Under the pieces are notes generated by a model. It was not told where the DNA came from. It worked only from the letters and a program-made list of their open reading frames with translations, and made no database searches. From positions 512,166,263-512,230,262 of the forward strand of contig NC_058524.1 in the NCBI RefSeq assembly GCF_904849725.1: a DNA stretch of 64,000 bases, written 5' to 3'. Numbering within the stretch: position 1 is the first letter of the stretch; every line of letters starts with the position of its first letter. The translations under genes were made by a program, and so were the position numbers. Positions 59,201-64,000 of the stretch are shown one piece after another. This stretch comes from Hordeum vulgare subsp. vulgare. Its lineage: Eukaryota > Streptophyta > Magnoliopsida > Poales > Poaceae.

Positions 59201-60252
59201 ATGAGGTGATTAAAGCGTTTGGGTTCATACATGTTTATGTAGAAGCCTGTCTGTACAAGAAAGTGAGTGGGAGCTCTGTAGCTTTCCTCATACTATATGT
59301 GGATGACATATTATTGATGGGGAATAATATAGAGTTGTTGGAGAGCATAAAGGCCTATTTGAACAAGAGTTTTTCAATGAAGGACCTTGGAGAAGCTGCA
59401 TACATATTAGGCATCAAGATCTATAGAGATAGATCGAGAGGCCTCATAGGTCTTTCGCAAAGTACATACCTTGACAAGATATTGAAGAAGTTCAATATGG
59501 AAAACTCAAAGAAGGGGTTCTTGCCATTTTTGGAAGGTATGAGATTGAGTAAGACTCAGTCACCGACCACTGTCCCCTACGCTTCAGCCGTAGGCTCTCT
59601 AATGTATGCCATGCTGTGTACCAGACCTTATATAAACCTTGCCATAAGTTTGGTAGGGAGGTACCAAAGTGATCCCGGTATGGAACACTGGGCAGCGGTC
59701 AAGAATATCCTTGAGTACCTGAAGAGGACTAAGGAGATGTTTCTCGTTTATGGAGGTGACGAAGAGCTCGTCGTAAAGGGTTACATCGATGCTAGCTTCG
59801 ACACAGATTCGGATGACTCTAAGTCACAGACCGGATACGTGTATGTTATGAATGGCGGGGGAGTGAGCTGGTGCAGCAGCAAGCAAGAAGTCGTGGCAGC
59901 ATCTACATGTGAAGCGGAATACATAGCTGCTTCAAAAGCGTCTCGTGAAGGGATTTGGATGAAGGAGCTCATCACCGAGTTTGGAGTGGTCCCAAGCGCG
60001 TCGGGTCCGATGATACTCTTCTGTGATAACACTGGGGCCATTGCCATAGCCAAGGAGCCCAGGTTTCACCGGAAGACCAAGCACATCAAACGCCGCTACA
60101 ACTCCATCCATGACCATGTCCAGAGCGGAGTAATAGATATTTGTAAAGTGCACACGGATCTGAATATTGCACACCCGTTGACTAAACCTCTTCCTCGAGC
60201 AAAACATGATCAACACCACAATGCTATGGGTGTTCGATACATCACAATGTAA
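56293..60252 (+). pseudogene. Angela-like gag-pol polyprotein, at least three frameshifts
   Basis: Gag starts MANAPINLNFNAF (56293). The frame breaks inside the zinc knuckle (ECFYC, about 57060), continues at 57054-57734 (HWKRKCPKY, protease WVFDTGV, GAG-pre-integrase WHCCLGHIG), breaks near 57690 and again near 57880, then stays open 57889-60252. The last part holds integrase (LRSNRGGEY, where the catalytic Asp of the family is Asn; PPGTPQRHGVSER), RT (QMDVKTTFLNG, YVDDILLM) and RNase H (YIDASFD, STCEAEY, FCDNTGAI). It is not functional. Confidence 0.9.
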
Positions 60253-60271
60253 CTAGATTATTGACTCTAGT

Positions 60272-60284
60272 GCAAGTGGGAGAC
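60272..60284 (+). other. polypurine tract of the Angela-like element
   Basis: GCAAGTGGGAGAC directly before TGTTGGAAAT of the 3' LTR. Confidence 0.85.
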
Positions 60285-60826
60285 TGTTGGAAATATGCCC
60301 TAGAGGCAATAATAAAATGGTTATTATCATATTTCCTTGTTCATGATAATCGTCTATTGTTCATGCTATAATTGTATTAACAGGAAACAATAATACATGT
60401 GTGAATAAATAGATCACAATGTGTCCCTAGAAAGCCTCTAGATTGGCTAGTTCGTTGATCAATAGATGATCATGGTTTCCTGATCATGGACATTGGATGT
60501 CATTGATAACGGGATCACATCATTGGGAGAATGATGTGATGGACAAGACCCATTCCTAAGCATAGCACTAGATCGTATTGTTCATATGCTAAAGCTTTTC
60601 TAATGTCAAGTGTCTTTTCCTTCGACCGTGAGATTGTGCAACTTCCGGATACCGTAGGAGTGCTTTGGATGTATCAAACGTCACAACATATCTGGGTGAC
60701 TATAAAGGTGCACTACGGCTATCTTCGAAAGTGTCTGTTGGGTTGGTACGAATCAAGATCGGGATTTGTCAGTTCGTGCGACGGAGAGGTATCTCTGGGC
60801 CCACTCGGTAGAACATCATCATAATG
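60285..60826 (+). repeat. Angela-like 3' LTR, truncated
   Basis: Matches the first about 550 bp of the 5' LTR and stops at ATAATG, where unrelated sequence TGTAACGACTAAG begins. Confidence 0.88.
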
Positions 60827-60982
60827 TGTAACGACTAAGATGCGGTCCTTTCCGATTTAGGGAACGATGCCCCAAAATGGAAAGAAGTGCACCTAAGCGT
60901 TTCACAAGCACGATAACATAGCACATACATAATAAAGAATGACAAATAGGGAATAATTTGCTATGCTACCTTGCATGCTTGC
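60827..60982. repeat. fragment beginning TGTAACGAC, possible LTR start
   Basis: 156 bp unrelated to its neighbours. A TGTAACG start resembles Gypsy LTR starts, but it is cut at 60983 and has no partner here. Confidence 0.35.
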
Positions 60983-61885
60983 TGATACGTCCATTTTGCA
61001 TCATGTTTCCATGTTGATATTTATCGCTTCTTCGGCTGTTATTTCACTTCATGATACTATTCTTATGCCTTTTCTCTCTTATTTTGCAAGGTTTACATGA
61101 AGAGGGAGAATACCGGCAACTGGAATTCTGCCTGAAAGTGGAGAAAAGTTGAGATATCTATTCTGCGCAACTCCAAACGCCGTGAAAATCAACGGGGATA
61201 TTTTTCCCAATTTATCAAAAATACTGGACTGAAGAAGTGCCAGAGGGGCACCAGGGGGTGCCCACAAGCCTGCACGGCGCGACCACCCCCCAGGCCGCGC
61301 CATGGGGGCTTTTGGGCAGCCCACTGGCCCACTCTTTTGCTATATGGAGGGTTTCATCCAGGAAAAAATCACAGAGGAGTTTTTTCGTGGTTTCGCCGCC
61401 GCCACGAGGCGCAACTTGAGCAGAACCAATCTAGAGCTCCGGCAGGACGATCCTGCCGGGGAAACTTCCCTCCCGGAGGGGGAAATCATCGCCATCGTCA
61501 TCACCAACACTCCTCTCATCGAAGGGGACTCGTCACCATCAACATCTTCATCAGCACCATCTCATCTCCAAACCCTAGTTCATCACTTGTAACCAATCTC
61601 CGTCTCGCGACTCCGATTGGTACTTGTAAGGTTGCTAGTAGTGTTGATTACTCTTTGTAGTTGATGCTAGTTGGATTACTTGGTGGAAGAGTTTATGTTC
61701 AGATCCTTGATGCTATTTATTACCTCTCTAGTCATGAATATGATTATGCTTTGTGAGTAGTTACTTTTGTTCCTGAGGGCATGGGATAAGTCATGCTAAT
61801 AATAGTCATGTGAATTTGGTATTCGTAAGGTATTTTGATATGTTGTATGTTGTTTTTCCTCTAGTGGTGTTATGTGAAGGTCGAC
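60983..61885 (+). repeat. Gypsy-type LTR fragment, plus orientation
   Basis: Starts TGATACGTCCATTTTGCATC and continues with features of a cereal Gypsy LTR: GC-rich middle, CATCTTCATCAGCACC, TTATGTGAAGGTCGACTAC near 61870. It stops near 61885, where minus-oriented material begins. Confidence 0.6.
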
Positions 61886-63645
61886 TACATAATGCTAACG
61901 GTAGTCCCCGGCAACGACACTAGAAGAATGTTGTTGACGTGTACCTGACTTGATGCCTTCGCGACAACATAGCCAGAACTGCTCCGAGTTGCTCAACAAT
62001 TAGCAATTATCTTGCAATGGCCCACCAGCGCCTGGGTTCACGGCAGTTTTCGAGGGTAGAGTATTCAACCCAAATTTGTTGGTTAGCCAGTCCGGAAGTG
62101 AGAGGATACTCTCGAGTATTAGCAGCTGAATGTGTCAGATTCAACCACACCTGAAAGATTAGTATCTGCAAGGAAAGTTTCAGCAGCAAAGTAGGATGAT
62201 AACGACGGTGTCAGAAACAATTTGTTGACGACAGACTATTCCTAACTGTCGTATCAATGGCGCCGAAAGTTGCCCGTGGACGGGAAATATTCTTCCCCGT
62301 CAACGTCGTGCGAACCAGTATTGTAGCAGGTAGCAGCAGTGTAACGAGTAACATCAGTGGCAAGGAACAACAGTAGTGACAGCAGTAGCAAGTAGCAACA
62401 GTAGCAAGCGACAATAGTAAGAGCAGCAGTAGAAAGTAGCAACAGTAGTAACAGCAGCAGAGCAAAACAAGCGGCAGTAGCAGGTAGCAGCAGTAGCAAG
62501 CGACAATAGTAATAGCAGCAGTGGGACAAACTCGTAGGCAATGGGTCGGTGATTCGTTTGGATGAAATTCATCATGCAACAGTTGTAACACGGAGAGATA
62601 TGTGGCTAGCTCCCGTTCGTCAATGTGATGTAGGCATGCATTCCGTGTGTAGTCATACGTGCTTAGGAAAAAGAACTTGCATGACATCTATTGTCCATCC
62701 CTCCCGTGGCAGCGGGGTCCAAAAGGATACTACATGATATTAAGGTTCTCCTTTTAATAAAGAACCGGAAGAACGCATTAGCACTTGGTGAACACATGAA
62801 CTCCTCAAACTATGGTCATCACCGGGAGTGGTTCCGGTTATTCTCACTCCGGGGTTGCCAGGTCATAACACATAGTAGGTAACTACAACTTGCAAGATCG
62901 GATCTAAAACACACATATATTGGTGACAACATAATAATTTCAGATCTGAAATCATGGCACTCGGGCCCTAGTGACAAGCATTAAGAATGGCAAAGTAGTA
63001 GCAACATCAATCTCAGAACATAGTGGATACTAGAGACCAATCCCCGTCAAAACTAACTCGATTACATGATAGATCTCATCCTAGTCATCACCGCCCAGCG
63101 AGCCTATGAATAGATTACTCACGAACGATGAAGAGCTTCATGGAATTGGAGAGGGAAGAAGGTTGATGATGACGATGGCGACGATTTTCCCTCTCCGGCG
63201 CCCAAAACGGACTCCAGATCTGTCCTCCAGATGAAGAACAGGATGTGGCGGCGCCTCCGTATCGCAAACGCGACGAAATCTTCTCTTCTGATTTTTTCTG
63301 GGCGAAAGTGAATTTATAGAGCTGAGTTTGGGGGCGCCAGAGTCACGTGGGCCCCACAAGCTTGGTTGCCGCGGCCAGAGGGGGTGGCCGCGGCAACAGG
63401 GCTTGTGGCCCACTGGCCCATCCCCTCCGGTGGATCTTTGCGCAGGTATTTTTCATATTTCCTAGAAAAATTCTCCGTAAATTTTCAGGACGTCCCGAGA
63501 ACTTTCATTTCTGCGCAAAAACAACACCATGGCGATTATGCTGAAAACAACGTCAGTCCGGGTTAGTTCCATTCAAATCATGCAAATTAGAGTCCAAAAC
63601 AAGGGCAAAAGAGTTTGCAAAAGTAGATACGATGGAGATGTATCA
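61886..63645 (-). repeat. Gypsy-type LTR and adjoining sequence, minus orientation
   Basis: On the minus strand it begins TGATACATCTCC (63645 leftward). It contains an ATCTTTCAGGTGTGGTTGAA segment near 62150 and a GTTGCCGGGGACTAC word near 61900, both usual around the end of cereal Gypsy LTRs. A polypurine tract lies just to its right, so it is the 3' LTR of an element extending beyond the window. Confidence 0.6.
62325..62525. repeat. imperfect AGCAGTAGCAACAGT-type microsatellite
   Basis: About 200 bp of degenerate 3-, 6- and 9-base repeats of CAG/TAG/CAA words. Open frames of Tyr/Cys/Leu on the minus strand here are low-complexity products. Confidence 0.8.
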
Positions 63646-64000
63646 AACTCCCCCAAGCTTAAAACCTTGCTTGTCCTCAAGCAATTCAGTTGACAAACTG
63701 AAAGAGAAACAAAAAACTTTGACAAACTCTGTTTGATCTTGTTGTTGCAACTATGTCTAACTCTTAACCAGAGTTTCAGCAAGATCACAAGTTAACCACA
63801 TAAGCAAGTGACACAAAGGTCTCATGGTAAACTAATATCAATGGCATAATCAGCTAGCGAGCAAATAATAATGAGTTTCAGATACCAACAATTCAATCAA
63901 AACAAACATGAAGCAATATGAATAGGTGGTATCTCGCTAGCTCTTTCTGAGGCCGCAAAACATAAATGCAAAGCACTTTCAAAGATCAAGGCCTGACTAA
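63646..64000 (-). other. internal 3' untranslated part of the minus-strand Gypsy element
   Basis: The minus strand ends TTAAGCTTGGGGGAGTT next to the LTR, a typical Gypsy polypurine tract (63646-63662). No coding frame is supported to the window end. Confidence 0.6.

Larger units (their letters stand above)
49677..60826 (+). mobile_element. Angela-like Copia retrotransposon, 3'-truncated, with nested insertion
   Basis: The 5' LTR starts at 49677 (TGATGGAAATATGCCC) and ends at 55021 (CCCAACA), split by the BARE/WIS-like derivative 50944-54543. Then PBS, leader, gag, pol, polypurine tract and a 3' LTR starting at 60285 (TGTTGGAAATATG) that stops after about 542 bp. The missing 3' end means no target duplication can be checked. 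Several frameshifts kill the polyprotein. Confidence 0.9.

Noticed and set aside
62211..62687. Leu/Tyr/Cys-rich 158-codon frame
   Set aside because: Product of the CAG/TAG microsatellite on the opposite strand.

Overview
This is nuclear DNA of a grass of the wheat/barley tribe (Triticeae). I infer that from the spliced plant housekeeping gene, Stowaway-type MITEs, Copia LTRs of the Angela/WIS/BARE type, a Copia element of the SIRE/Maximus type, and a CACTA transposon with 'TTTGCCGTC' subterminal repeats. There are no prokaryotic features, rRNA genes or tRNA genes. Family names are from memory and could not be checked against a repeat database.

The one certain host gene is CCT5 (chaperonin CCT/TRiC subunit epsilon). 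It lies on the minus strand in nine exons, 22330 down to 17078. All splice sites are GT-AG, the frame is open, and it encodes 535 residues. Two Stowaway MITEs sit in its introns. Its upstream region carries a telo-box and two TGGGCC site-II motifs.

Layout, left to right. (1) 1-3341: degenerate retroelement DNA ending in a LINE remnant. (2) 3342-15051: an 11.7-kb SIRE/Maximus-like Copia element on the minus strand with TSD ACATC, which split that LINE; the other half of the LINE is at 15057-15265. (3) 15266-22600: spacer, CCT5 and its promoter. (4) 23363-25334: a broken LINE with DUF4283-type ORF1 and an endonuclease. (5) 25335-49676: a minus-strand Gypsy fragment cut by a 20.6-kb CACTA element (25595-46242, TSD TCT). 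The CACTA transposase gene is itself cut by a young 8.9-kb BARE/WIS-like Copia element (28862-37783). (6) 49677 to about 60826: an Angela-like Copia element, frameshifted and 3'-truncated. Its 5' LTR is split by a deletion derivative of a BARE/WIS-like element (50944-54543). (7) 60827-64000: LTR fragments of Gypsy type in converging orientation.

The most unusual structure is in the first Copia element. Arrays of a 15-bp near-perfect palindrome (AGCGGTA-N-TACCGCT) lie just upstream of the same 12-base TATA motif (CTATATAAAGGG) at two places: in the 5' LTR and inside the element between pol and a third ORF. This suggests a second, internal promoter for that ORF. The CACTA element also carries strong fold-back structures: a palindromic TATA region, a 216-bp inverted repeat ahead of the transposase, and tandem units each holding a purine/pyrimidine hairpin.
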